The notes: a model not told the origin generated them from the letters alone. A DNA stretch of 36,451 nucleotides from Gnetum montanum (GCA_015680685.1 MNCI01029592.1:188421-224871), one strand, 5' to 3'; shown: positions 1 to 9,990, counted from the stretch's first letter. Numbers and translations are program-made.

Positions 1-798
1 AGATACTGTGTTAGACCATAGTGGCAACCATCCCAGTCATGGGGGAGACCACCCTTAGACTAGAGGCACCCTTCACATTTTTCGAATTCAAATGCTTATC
101 ACGTTCAACATCATGTTTCTCCATTTGGGCCAACATACTCTATCTCACCACAATACTATTATCCACAATACTATCAACCCATGCCTCCAACACAACCACC
201 ACCTTGTGCACCTTATATTCCTCCTAACTTTCCTCATTCTCATCCTTTCCCTCCTTCCACAATGCCACCAACTGTTCCTAAGTTGTTTGTGCTGCCTCAA
301 CAACCCACAAACAACACTTGTGCTACTACTATCAACAGTAGTGAAAAACCTCAACAACATCAAATACGCCCCTTCTTTAAACATGGCCGTAAGAAGGGAC
401 AATATAATTTAGAGGCCACTGCATCTTTCGACCCAGCACAAGTTCCACACTGTGGTGCACCCTTACCTTCGAACCCAATGCCTCATGTAACCTTATCAAG
501 GCCACTATCAAACACTCCAACAACCATACGGCCCAATGAACGCAACCATGGGAGGCATCAACCCAATCCTTGCATACCATCTAATGGTCACAAACATCAT
601 AGTGGGTCAACTCGTTATCCAGGAACTACATCGTATAAAGTGCTCCACTATGCTCATTTTTATCAAGTGTGTGAACCCCGAGGGGATACGTATAGACTGG
701 TTCCAATACTTCCAGCATGCAAGGATCCTTATCTTTCATTTATTAATCCTTTCCATATTCAATCGTTTAGTTATGGGGGATATCCCCCATTACAATAA
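1..798 (+). pseudogene. gag C-terminal Pro/Gln-rich linker of E1
   Basis: The frame starting at base 1 reads WQPSQSWGRPP near residues 8-18, which matches the gag linkers of E2 and E3 (WKNP.SWGMPPP and WKHLQSWGMPSP). After stops at codons 7 and 21 it stays open to the TAA at 796-798, about 225 codons rich in Pro, Gln, His and Tyr. In the other elements this linker leads into the DSG protease; here no protease motif follows and the sequence passes into the T-rich post-integrase spacer. The second half (after about base 540) matches nothing I recognise, so its true frame is uncertain. It is a fragment of a structural polyprotein, not an independent gene. Confidence 0.55.
773..790. repeat. perfect 18-bp palindrome
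   Basis: ATGGGGGATATCCCCCAT is its own reverse complement. It overlaps the end of the E1 gag-linker frame, at the point where the missing pol region would begin. Confidence 0.9.
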
Positions 799-1378
799 CA
801 AGCAGGATTAATAAATATTTTTCATTTTCTTTTAGTTTTCCATTTTTTTTTCAGTTTTTCATTTTTCAACTTTTTGCTTTATCTTTTTATCTTTTTGTGT
901 GTTTGTCTTTTTATGTTTCTGTAAGTAATCTGGTCTACGAATAAAACACTCATGTGGATCATTGGTTAAGGTGTGTTTTATGTTATTAAGTCATGAGTGA
1001 TCAATTATTTGGAACAGTGAGCCCATTACACCCACTCATCCACTCTACAAATAAGAGGTTCTATTCGAGGGTACAGTGATATTCTTGATATTTTTAAAAT
1101 TTAAAATTAATCTTGTGTTCATTATACCTAGAATGAAGAAGGATGGACCCAGAGAGAATGATTAGGGTGTGACATCAAGGGAACTTGTGGATTCTCTTTA
1201 GTGACATCTGTGGATGTTATCATGCAATGTGGTTGTACTAAGATCCTTGTAGATCAAATGAAAAATGGGAGTAAGAGTAATTAAAAGGGCACTTGAAAAT
1301 CAAAGCTGTTCTAGGGGGTCCCACTGGAAAGACATGCACCCATGCCTACATGTTGGTGGCTTCTCTAGATTCAATAAT

Positions 1379-1420
1379 GAGAGAGAAAAATAAAGAAAGA
1401 AAAGAAAAGAAAAACAAAGT
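1379..1420 (+). repeat. purine-rich low-complexity tract
   Basis: Repeated GAGAGA, AAAGA and AAAAGA units with very few pyrimidines. It is not next to an LTR start, so I do not call it a polypurine primer. Confidence 0.6.
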
Positions 1421-2195
1421 TCCATAAAACAAAAATCACTCCTCCCTTGAACCAAATTCCAAGTGATCGTACGCCTTGTTGTTATGGTACTCTCATAGTT
1501 GTTCATCATGGGATGAAACAATGCGATGTCATTGATTAGAGGTATCGACTTGGTCCTGATCTTGGAACGATGGGTTAATGACACATTAATCATGCTTTAC
1601 ACATAGGATTCATTGTGCACTTGGTCAGTTACCTCATGTCCCGATCTCTACAATCCCTTTCTATGCTTCATCTCATCTCATTGTTCATGTAATTGTAGCT
1701 CGTGTCCCATGTAGCATATAATTTTCATCTCATTCTGGTGATATTTACATGTGAGTGTTTTGTGAAGTTAGTGTGGATTACATTTAACCCTTCTAGTGCC
1801 CATGGACACTTTAAGTGTGGTTACACAAGGGCATTATAGGTTGAAACCTACTTTGGGGAGGACCCACTTGTGTAATTTTTTATAATCTTCACTAATTCTC
1901 TAGCTCACACACAAAATTTCTTACCCTCAGCTTAATTTTTCACTTGATTTTCTTTCCCTATTATTATCCCTCTATCATTTCTACGTTTCACTGTACCATT
2001 ACATTCCCTTTTTTCATAACTACCAAATTTTTATTGCTAAAGTTCACATCATTATCATTAAGAGTGCCTCTCAAATCAATGATATTACCCAAGGACATAT
2101 TAATACTTGCCAATGTCCTCAATTTCTAACATTGATTTCAATAAAAATCATTAAAAATTTGGTATTTTCTTGGTGTCTCACATCACTAGGGACAA

Positions 2196-2217
2196 GATAT
2201 CGCGTACGCGATATCAC
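2196..2217. repeat. 22-bp GATATC palindromic module
   Basis: Bases 2196-2215 form a perfect 20-bp palindrome, GATATCGCGTACGCGATATC, with four CpG sites in otherwise CpG-poor DNA, followed by AC. It fits the consensus GATATYGCRTAYRYGATAT plus YAC found three times in the E1 LTR. Confidence 0.85.
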
Positions 2218-2274
2218 GTCCCACATGATATAGTGTACATGATGTATCATACGCGATATCACATCCTATATACC

Positions 2275-2282
2275 TATAAATA
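2275..2282 (+). promoter_or_regulatory. TATA box of LTR-like insert
   Basis: TATAAATA about 60 bases downstream of the palindromic module; the same order is seen in the E1 LTR. Confidence 0.5.
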
Positions 2283-2732
2283 GGTACCCCTGCCACAACA
2301 CTTAGCATCATTTTGCCATTCACGTAGGGGGAGTTGTTGGAATTTTTCTCTGTGACTTGTAATTGTGTAACCCTTGCTTTTTCATTCATATCTCGCTCAC
2401 TGGTGCTCTAATTTTAATTTTGTTTGAACCTGCTTGAACTCGGAGTGTTCAATTTAGTCGTGGGGGAGAGAAACTTACCGAAAATCACTTAAATTTTTTG
2501 AAATTTATCATCGCCCAAAGGACATCAGTTAGGGTAATTAACTTTAACACTTAGAATAATTGTGTCAAAAATCATATGACCTTAGGTACACCAGGAAACT
2601 AAAATGATAACCACCTAAGTCACAAAACCCATTAGTATAATTTTCGGGCATGATCACATGTTATAACATAAGTTCTTTAATTAAGGAAAGCAGTAAGGTA
2701 TAAGTTGACTTTAAAAGAAACCTTATTAATGC

Positions 2733-2752
2733 TTGATCTATGTGATTGTAGA
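2733..2752 (+). promoter_or_regulatory. putative splice acceptor before the 3' ORF of E1
   Basis: GATCTATGTGATTGTAG ends at 2751, one base before the ATG at 2753. E3 has TGCTTGATTGCAG directly before its ATG at 21280, and E2 has TGTGATTGTAG at 13410-13420. The conserved T-rich stretch ending in AG at the start of a far-downstream frame suggests expression by splicing. The donor was not identified. Confidence 0.5.
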
Positions 2753-5551
2753 ATGGCCTCGAAACATGCACAACAGGAGGGTCTTGTTCAAGGTGGAATG
2801 AAACGATCTCAGAGAAGTGGAAGACAAGGCCCTGCCAGATAGCATATAGAACAGGAGGTGCAATCATTCAGCATCCATCAAGAAGAGCCTCCTACTGGAT
2901 GGTTTGGGCAAGCAGAAGGAGGAGCTGCTACTACGCCTAAACTAGGACAACAACTCACATTGCCCTTGGAATGTGTTCAGGCTATCCATGAGAAGTTCAC
3001 ATTCGCTGCGGTGATTGTGGAGCTAAACTTTGAATCCTTTGCAGAGTTTGCTCTTGAGGCTGTTAGGGATCACCTCAAAGGGTCTCCCTTATGGCCTATC
3101 CTCTCTGAAAGTGGTGCCTGGTACTTAGGTGAAACGTACTAGTTCTGGCACAATAGGGAGCAAGGCACCACTATTAAGATTTGTGATGTGATAGTTGACT
3201 TCTCTGCATAGGTTATTTTGGAAGTGTTAAACATTCTAAATATAGGGCTCGACGTTGCTCGGTTATCCACCCATTCAGACCCTGATGTGCGAAAGGATTG
3301 GTTAGAGAAGGATTATGGTAAAGATAAAGCTTTTGGTGAGCTGATGATAGAAGAGAGAGTTTATTTCAAAATTGGAACCTATCACCTCTTTCCCACAAAA
3401 GGTTTGAAAAGAATATCGATGTATGCGGCTAGAGGATGTGCAGTGTTGATGGGAAAGGTTAACATTAACCTTCCCCATCTATATTTGACGGAGATCCTAA
3501 GGTAATTTGAAGAACGGAAGTCAGGGAAGATGTCGCTGCCCTTCCCCTGTCTTATCAAAAAGCTGTGCCAACAGGCTGGTATTCGGGGATACACCAATGA
3601 CGTCCTCCAAAAAGCCCAGAATGCTTCTTATGCTAAATTACTAAAGGTGCTAGCTCCAAGAAAGAGCATTGGCAAAGAGCTAAGACCTAAAAAAGAAGAA
3701 GAACAGATGACTAAACCACCTGTAAATCAACTTGTAGGACCCAGTCAACCTCCAACCATGAGTCCCAACCAACAACAAGAAGTAGGGCCTGGCATAGGTC
3801 AGGATCAGCTACCACCGCAGCAAGACTACAGACTATCGATGAGCCATCTTAGGGCCCTTACTGAGACGGTTAGTTGGGGAAGTCATGATGATGCAAACCT
3901 CTTCTGCATCATCGATGATGCTAGTCAGCCTACAATTTCAGTAGATCACACAAGGGGTGAATTATCAATTTAAACAAGAGGAGGGGAAAGCAGATGGTTG
4001 CAACAGATCTAAAGAAATGCGGCATCTTTTCAGGTGCGGTTGGAGAATGGTGAAGGGGCCACTGTGGTGGTCATGCAACACCAGAATGTCGCGGGAGCTA
4101 CTGAAGTGGTCACTGACCACATTAAAGAATCTTTCAACGTACCTATTGTGCCACTGGAAAATCTCTCAGGAGCAAGGGATGCTCAAACTCTTACCGAGAC
4201 CTCAATGACTCCTGCGGAACATGAGGATGTATTTGACAGATTACTTTAAACAGGACAAGTAATGACATCTCTGTTTAATATCCTTCAAGATGTCATAGTA
4301 ATTCAATCAAACCTCATTTCCACAAAGGGAAAGCTGGTCATATTTGAAGTAAGGGCCGAGCATGCTAAAGCTAAAGTGCAAAAACTACAAGAGCAGCTCA
4401 TAGCCTTTCAAGCAGCATAACGAGACCCTCTGCAATTTGTTCCCGCAGACCAGTTAGAAAATTTCAAAACTGAGAAAATAGCAAAGTTGATGGCTGAGAA
4501 TAAGAAGGTGGTAGAAGAAAAGGAGAAGGTTGTTTGGGATGCCTCTACAGCAGAAGCGTGAACCCATGCGCATCTTAAGGCACTCAAGGCGTTAGAAGCA
4601 GAGAATAAGTAGTTGGTTGTAGATAACCTTCGGTTGACCTCTGTAGAGAAACAAAAGAATGTTCTTGATGAACACTTTCATCAGCTATGAGAACAATTCA
4701 TTCTAGTCAACCGAGATGTAAGCTATTTAGCTAGAGAGAATTGAACCCTCTCAATGGAGGTGGTACGTGCTATTAGACAAAAATCAGCAATTGAGATAAG
4801 CGCGTGGCAGAATGAGGCTAAATGACACGAGAAGATGAAGGAGCATTTATGTGATCAGGTGGGGATGTATAAATAGATCCTGGAGAAGGAGATCCATATG
4901 GCCAAGGCTCAAATCAACACTATCAGTGCTCAACACACTGATTGGAGGGCCATATTGGGCACTTAAGCCTTCGCCCACCAAGTGGAAGTTAAAAATTAGG
5001 ACCTACAGATGCAAGACTTGATAGAATACATGGAGTTGGCAAACCTCAGATATTCCAACCTTACCATGTTAACATCAGGGCACCCGAGAGCAGATCTTGA
5101 ATAGCAAGTAGCTTCCACCCATCTCAAATATGATGCAGAATTTGCAGAACACAAGAAGCTGGTTGAAAGGCTTGATGTTGCAAATTCTGAACTCGAGGTG
5201 GTAAAAGCAAGCTACCAAGGGTAAAAAGATGTTGCAATCGACCTAGCTCGATGGCTAACGAATCTTCATGAATACAAAGACAAAGCCAGAGCCTATGAAG
5301 AGGAATGATGGGTGTTTGTGGCATGGTATGTCAAAGCCAACCAGATGTTCCCGCAACTACCCTGTTCGTGGGAGGTGTCAACTCTGTCAAACATAGGAAC
5401 ACTAGTATGGACGGCACAAGACCCTTGGACTAAAGAGGAGAAGCTCTAGGCCATACTTCAATGCCATAAAGCATCAAATCTTGGAGCATATGACAAAGGG
5501 AAAGCACCCATGGAGGAGCCACTGCCACTAGGAACTACATGTATTCCCAAT
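2753..5551 (+). pseudogene. 3' ORF of E1: plant-transposon-like domain plus coiled coil
   Basis: A single forward frame can be followed from the ATG at 2753 to about 5551, broken by about twenty stops but no frameshift that I can see. Residues about 60-300 resemble the plant mobile-element domain catalogued as Transposase_32 (recalled, not searched): PLWPILSESGAWYLGETY, then FKIGTYHLFPTKG, then INLPHLYLTEIL and LPFPCLIKKLC. A Pro/Gln-rich linker follows, then a block with ENGEGATVVVMQHQ, then a long heptad-like Lys/Glu/Leu region (about 4310-5300) containing YMELANLRYSNLTML, and a tail with FPQLPCSWEV. E3 carries a homologue at 21280-24092. No transmembrane segment is apparent, so it does not look like an envelope protein. 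Function unknown. Confidence 0.7.
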
Positions 5552-5666
5552 TTTTGTAGTTGTAGCATTGTTTCTGTGTTGTGTCTTCCCACACTGCGGA
5601 ATCATCTCATTTTTTGTTTTTCCCCATCTAATAATCCCATACCTATCCACTGTTTAATCATTGTAA

Positions 5667-5700
5667 CTTGAGGATGAATTTTTATTTAGTCATGGGGGTA
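5667..5700 (+). other. Polypurine tract and upstream conserved box, E1
   Basis: CTTGAGGATGAA is followed by ATTTAGTCATGGGGGTA, which abuts the LTR start TGATGAGCC at 5701. E3 (24299-24333) and E4 (35966-36000) have the same arrangement. The G-rich run is the expected plus-strand primer, and related boxes (GAGGACGAG followed by TGGGGG) precede the 3' LTR in many plant Athila/Tat elements. Confidence 0.8.
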
Positions 5701-5728
5701 TGATGAGCCACAATATTGCATGGGTCGT

Positions 5729-5831
5729 GATATTGCGTACACGATATTACGTCCGCCGCGATATTGCATCCCCTGCGATATCGCATACACGATATCACAT
5801 CTTTCCTATGATATCGCATATGTGATATCAC
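5729..5831 (+). repeat. three 22-bp palindromic modules in U3
   Basis: Copies at 5729-5750, 5777-5798 and 5810-5831 fit the consensus GATATYGCRTAYRYGATAT plus YAC, each close to self-complementary, with a half-copy between the first two. They lie just upstream of the TATA box, where LTR enhancers normally sit. Confidence 0.8.
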
Positions 5832-5847
5832 AGTCCATCACAATGTC

Positions 5848-5855
5848 TATAAATA
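5848..5855 (+). promoter_or_regulatory. TATA box of E1 LTR
   Basis: TATAAATA; the E4 LTRs have the same box at 26852 and 36101. Confidence 0.7.
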
Positions 5856-6030
5856 AGAAGCGAATCTCCCTTGTTTCAAATCATAGAATAGTTTAGATTG
5901 TAGCTAGACTCTAGCATTTTGATGTCTCTAGAGTTAGATTCTTTTCTAGTGTCTGCCCGCAGTGTGGTGAATGTGATTGTATGACATTCTTTATTCGAGT
6001 GTGACGTACTTGGACATGCACATGACCAGC

Positions 6031-6036
6031 AATAAA
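6031..6036 (+). terminator. polyadenylation signal in E1 LTR
   Basis: AATAAA about 180 bases after the TATA box, after a conserved GTACTTG...GACCAGC stretch; equivalents lie at 24650, 27054 and 36303 in the other LTRs. Confidence 0.6.
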
Positions 6037-6574
6037 GATCGAGATTACTTTATCATTGTAGCATTCAATTTGTTTATTTCTTTGTTTATTTAATTGTTAT
6101 TTACTGCTTTCTCTCTTACCCTTATCTCCTAGTAACACAGAATGAGTACGACTTGATTATGAGCATTTAAGTGTGACTACTTGGTAACCCATTCACATAC
6201 CTAGGATCTGCACTTAGTAATCCTAGTGGTAGTCATGCACGAGGTCCAAGATGTGTACGGTTGATCAAGGAATGGATGCTCATCACACTTAGGCTAGATT
6301 AGATTCTCTTACCCTTCATCCTAGCTTAGCTTAGTTAATATTACTTTCCACTACCTTCAGGAGTAGCTAAGATTAGGAACACATCATACACCTCACTCTG
6401 GACTAAACCATATGTGAAAAAGCTAATACTAGTCCAGGTGGGAAGACAACGAATTGTGACCTAGGGTTAATGATCTAGGTACCACAACTATTCCGTCTAC
6501 GAAGTTCGACCAGATCACGTGTGAAAACACTCGTATTTGTATGGTTGAGTGTAGGGGTACCTCGCCACTCATCA

Positions 6575-7010
6575 ATTGAGATGTATTTCTACATCAAAAA
6601 TTCATTCTAGAAAGATATCTTTACCACAAGAAATATGTCTTTGTGGAGACTTCTTCATGAAGATGTCTTTCTCATTGAAAAGATGTTTGGTATTTTTCAA
6701 AGACATCTTCTTCTAAGCAACCGTCAACTCAACCAAGACGTCTTCTGTTTCTTGAAGGTATCTTTGTTTAATAGTAGATGCCTATTGTTTTTTCAAGATG
6801 TCTTCATTGCTTCTTCTTCACTTCAACAAAGACATCTACTATTTATTGGAGATGTCTTTGCTCAATTCTATTTTCACTTTGAAATCTTTGTTCCTTGTCC
6901 ATGCCTTTAAGGTCTTGCATGCTTTCTTGAAACCTTGTAGATGTCTTAGTCCAAGTTCTTACCCTACAAACACAACAGCCAAAATACAAGCATTAGATCA
7001 GAAGGATGAT
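6575..7010. other. unassigned interval with AGATGTCTT/AAGACATCT repeats
   Basis: Lies between the E1 LTR end and the first gag homology of E2. It contains about a dozen copies or near-copies of AGATGTCTT in both orientations, including a 12-bp palindrome AAAGATATCTTT at 6611-6622 and a perfect 12-bp inverted repeat at 6659-6670 and 6699-6710. A 91-codon open frame (6635-6910) just reflects these repeats and is not supported as a gene. No match to any other part of the window. Confidence 0.6.
6659..6710. repeat. 12-bp inverted repeat with 28-base loop
   Basis: GAAGATGTCTTT at 6659-6670 and AAAGACATCTTC at 6699-6710 are exact reverse complements. Confidence 0.85.
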
Positions 7011-8090
7011 AGAACAAGTAGTAAAAGAAAGAGAGCTAATAAAATGAGAAAGTGTAGAAGAATATAATAGGGATCCTTCCATCAGAAAGAGGAAAGTCTA
7101 ATTTTATAATAGTGATGAAGAGTTACCACTTGATGAGGTGGTAAAAAGAAAGACATTTCTGATTTAAAAATTTTTGTTTAAAATTTCAGTAAAGGTGGAT
7201 AAAATGTGCGATTCATTGGATGAAAAATTCTAAACTACTTTAAAAATTGTAGAAGAATTAAGAGAACAAAGTAGTGATCATGACCATAGGAGGTGGAAAG
7301 AAGATAAACAACTACCAAAGGGACAAGGGTAAAGATTCTATAGTAGAAGAAGTTGTGGAGATTGAATTAGATGATGGCAGTGGATGTGACATATTCCATT
7401 ATGAACATCCCAAGGGATGTTGCTCCATTGTGTCATACTTGTAGGAATCTAGGGTGTATGGTTTGAATCCTATATTAGTAAGGAGGCAGGCACCCAGAAG
7501 ATTACCTTATCCTTAAGGAAATCCTAGGTAGTTCCATCAACAAAAAACCTACTATCCAAGTGGAGCTCCACCACAACCATATGAACAATACCAACAGTGG
7601 AAAAATCCATAGTCATGGGGGATGCCACCACCAAAGTACCTGCACCCTTACCAGTAACTAGATTCATATGGGTACTATGTTTAGCAACCCATTTCTTTAC
7701 ATGACATTTCTAGTCACACCACCTTCCAATATCACTACTACCCTCCAAAGTACCACATAACTCATTCTCCATCTACTAGAGGAAAAATCCCATATCATAT
7801 CATCCTTCTCACCATTCTACATATGTTCCTCCACCTTCAATCCAATTACTGGATGCTTTATCAATGCAAGGAGAAATTTCACCCTTGCCACAAAAACACA
7901 ATGCAATTAGGGTTTTTAATTTATGACTAACTCCTCAACCAAGTGGTTCGAAAACTAGATCACAAAAGTGACCTTTCTTTTGAACCAATAGCCTAACTGA
8001 ACCATTACATACAACTATAGTTAGCAACCCTACTTCTCTATATCCCTCTACATCTAATCTATTTGAGTCCCTTTCAAAAAAACATCTTCC
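7011..8090 (+). pseudogene. gag C-terminal remnant of E2
   Basis: Matches the E3 and E4 gag tail: a Lys/Arg/Glu-rich start, then an acidic stretch, the motif C-x6-H-x3-C-C in GCDIFHYEHPKGCCS (7385-7423), a Tyr/Gln/Pro-rich linker with SWGMPPP near 7615, and the NAIRVFNL block near 7900. Several stops and likely frame changes. No classic CCHC zinc knuckle is visible; the HPKGCC motif is the only Cys/His cluster. The capsid part is lost at the 5' junction. Confidence 0.65.
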
Positions 8091-8480
8091 AAAGTGCATA
8101 TTATTATGTTAACCCATGTGATAATTGATTGGATAGAGGCTAGCCACCTTCCTAAGAAACTATCATATCCTAAAATTTCCCTTATTTACCTCCAAATCAC
8201 TAGAAATGAGCCTTGCAAGGCTCTTCTAAATTTAAGTTCTAGTGTTAATCTAATTTTTCATGAGATGTATAAAGCCTAGAACCTACCTTCACTCAAGAAG
8301 AGTAACATTTGTCTCAAATTGGTTAATTAGTCCATCATTGCTCCCTTGGGACTAGTAAAGGACATTGTAATCACCATTTTTGGATGGTCCTACCCCATTG
8401 ATGTCTTGGTGATCCGAGTGGATAATTACAAGGGGGACTTCCCAATTATCATAGGAAGGGCTTGGCTAAGCATTGTGGAT
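8091..8480 (+). pseudogene. E2 retropepsin-like protease, active site lost
   Basis: Aspartic protease domain that would cleave the Gag-Pol polyprotein. The frame at 8094 reads HIIMLTHVIIDWIEASHLPKK, then NEPCKALLNLSSSVNLIFHEM. At 8229-8237 the catalytic D-S-G triplet, intact in E3, is N-L-S. The C-terminal block GDFPIIIGRAWLSIVDA (about 8430-8480) is the usual retropepsin end. The lost aspartate means this copy could not process a polyprotein. Confidence 0.75.
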
Positions 8481-8561
8481 GCACACTTGGGGATTTAAGA
8501 TCTTTCCCTCAAAATCTCTAAAGAAAATGTATTCGGAAAGATCGAAAGGAGGAAAGTTTCA

Positions 8562-8675
8562 TGCATCATGTGTAGTGATACAAGGTGCAACTATGTGCAT
8601 AAACTATGGATTGTTAATAGTGTATCTATCAAAGCATGTAGTCAATGTGCTAATATATTTGAAATTCAAAAGTGC
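8562..8675 (+). other. Cys-rich module between protease and RT, E2 copy
   Basis: 38 residues in the protease frame with the pattern C-x7-C-x-[C/Y]-x14-C-x2-C-x8-C, starting CIMCSDTRCNYV and ending QKCL. The third cysteine is Tyr here (TAT for TGT). E3 (16544-16657) and E4 (30733-30846) have identical spacing. Confidence 0.75.
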
Positions 8676-9990
8676 CTGTACGTAGCAGCCATAAAGCAAG
8701 AGGGCACCTAGTGATTGACAATTGATCTTGAAAGTAGCACACTTTGCATGGAACTTGGTAAGAGCCTAACATGTGCCTACATGGAAGGCATGGATGAACT
8801 AGAGCAAGTTCATCACCAACTCTTCATTAATGAAGTTGATGATACTAATTAGGGAGAGTTAAAAATTCTTGAAAATTTTAAACAAGAGCTCCTTGAGTTG
8901 AAAACTCTACCTACCAGCATGCAATATGCATTCTTGAAAAATGGGAAGCTAGTAATAATTGATGAAAATCTTACTCTTGAACAAAAGGAGATGCTACTAA
9001 ATGTGGTCAACAAATGATTGACAACCTTTTTTTGGTCATATCCTAAACTCACAAGGATTGATCCTAGGATATGTCAACATCGTATCTAAATTGATTTGAC
9101 CATGAATCCAAGGAGATAACTGCAATGATGGTTGAATCCCAAATTAAAGTAGATCATGAAAGAGAAAACCAAACAACTCTTCAAGGTATGGTTTATCTAT
9201 CCCATTATGGATAGTGAGTGGGTTAGCCCACTCATGATTGTGTCAAAGAAAGATGATAAGTGGCAGGTCTGCCTCAACTTTCAGCTATTAAATATGTCAA
9301 CATTCAAAGTTCACTTTTCATTGCCATTTGTGGATTAGGTGTTGGACACCATTTCTGGGAAATGTTGTTATAGTTTTCTGGATGGTTATAGTGGCTATAA
9401 CCAAATCTAGACCATGCTAGAGGATTAGGCCAAAACAACATTCACAAGTCTGTGGGAAACTTTTACATATCGAAGATGTCTTTTAGCCTTTGTAATGCCC
9501 CTGCCACATTCCAATGCCTAGTCCTGAGTCTATTTCAGTAATAGATCAATTGCAAGGTGGATTTTTTCATGGATGACTTCTCCACCCATGGGGCTACATT
9601 TGAGCAATCCCTAAATTATCTTGATCAAGTGCACAAAAGATGTGTGGAGACTAATCTTAGGATCAATTAGTAGAAGATCCATCTGATGATCTAAGAGGGC
9701 ATTTTGTTGGGCACAAAATATTACAAGTAGGAATTATGGTTGACCTTGAAAAGATTAGGGTGATCTAAGGAATTACCCATCTACCAGAAACTATAAAATA
9801 TGTCTCAGCATTCCTTGGACACATTGGTTACTACCAAAGATTCATAGAGAATTTCTCTAATATCGCAAAACTGTTGGTCGAGCTAATAAAGAAAGATGCT
9901 AAATTTGTTTGGACTAAGGAATGAGAAAATGCATTCCAATAGATGAATGAGAAACTCATAGAAACTCAAATTCTACAAGAACCAGACTAG
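8676..9990 (+). pseudogene. E2 reverse transcriptase
   Basis: A linker with LELKTLPTSMQYAFLKNGK (near 8896) typical of Athila pol leads to RT. The palm begins around IYPIMDSEWVSPLMIVSKK (about 9190-9250); motif A is YSFLDGYSGYNQI (about 9370-9410) and the catalytic FMDD lies at 9566-9577. The connection GHIGYYQRFIENFS (about 9820-9860) follows. Copies the element RNA into DNA in the cytoplasmic particle. Stops include TAG at former Gln or Trp codons (for example in GYNQI.TMLED.A), and frame changes occur around 9440-9560. Key aspartates survive, but the enzyme is dead by truncation. Confidence 0.8.

Larger units (their letters stand above)
2160..2475 (+). mobile_element. LTR-like insert (U3 plus TATA) of another element
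   Basis: This block is absent from the equivalent place in E3. It carries a 22-bp GATATC palindromic module (2196-2217), a second degenerate copy (2227-2248) and a TATAAATA box (2275-2282). That is the same arrangement as the U3 of the E1 LTR at 5729-5855, but the sequence after the TATA box differs. A tract TAGTCGTGGGGGAGAG near 2456-2471 resembles a polypurine tract. I could not find convincing TG...CA ends or a target duplication, so the limits are approximate. It may be a solo LTR or a small non-autonomous element. Confidence 0.45.
799..2752 (+). other. E1 non-coding spacer with internal insertion
   Basis: No supported coding frame. It begins with a T-rich tract (800-930) like those after integrase in E2-E4, then shares scattered blocks with the other spacers (GTGAGCCCATTACACCCACTC near 1017; GTGTGACATCAAGGGAA near 1167; GGGGAGGACCCACTT at 1855-1869). 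From the last block to the 3' ORF there are about 880 bases, against about 200 in E3. The excess is mostly the LTR-like insert described separately. A purine-rich simple stretch lies at 1379-1420. Confidence 0.6.
1..6574 (+). mobile_element. E1: decayed Athila-like Ty3/gypsy element, 5' end outside window
   Basis: Contains, in order, a gag linker fragment, a spacer, a 3' reading frame, a polypurine tract and a 3' LTR. The order matches E3 (13624-25232) except that protease, RT, RNase H and integrase are missing between about 798 and the spacer. The spacer blocks (T-rich tract, the motif around 1020-1050, GGGGAGGACCCACTT at 1855-1869) also occur in E2, E3 and E4. It is either an internal deletion or a non-autonomous derivative; without the 5' LTR I cannot tell which. 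Confidence 0.8.
5701..6574 (+). repeat. 3' LTR of E1
   Basis: Begins TGATGA right after the polypurine tract and ends ...CGCCACTCATCA, so the ends are inverted (TGATGA/TCATCA). It holds three palindromic U3 modules, a TATAAATA box at 5848 and an AATAAA signal at 6031. The last 34 bases are identical, in reverse complement, to 36401-36434. No primer-binding site follows, as expected for a 3' or solo LTR. Confidence 0.85.

Noticed and set aside
2753-5551. Alternative genetic code reading TAG/TAA as Gln, given many stops and few frameshifts
   Set aside because: TGA stops are also frequent, other copies have frameshifts and lost catalytic residues, and C-to-T decay of plant retroelements explains the pattern.
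2753-5551. Envelope-like protein, as reported for some Athila 3' ORFs
   Set aside because: No signal peptide or membrane segment is apparent; the sequence is hydrophilic and coiled-coil rich.
6635-6910. 91-codon open frame with repeated DVF and RHLL
   Set aside because: The peptide repeats only mirror the AGATGTCTT DNA repeats; no start context, homologue or domain.
8473-8685. 70-codon open frame after the E2 protease
   Set aside because: Out of frame with protease; the protease frame carries the cysteine module shared by E3 and E4.
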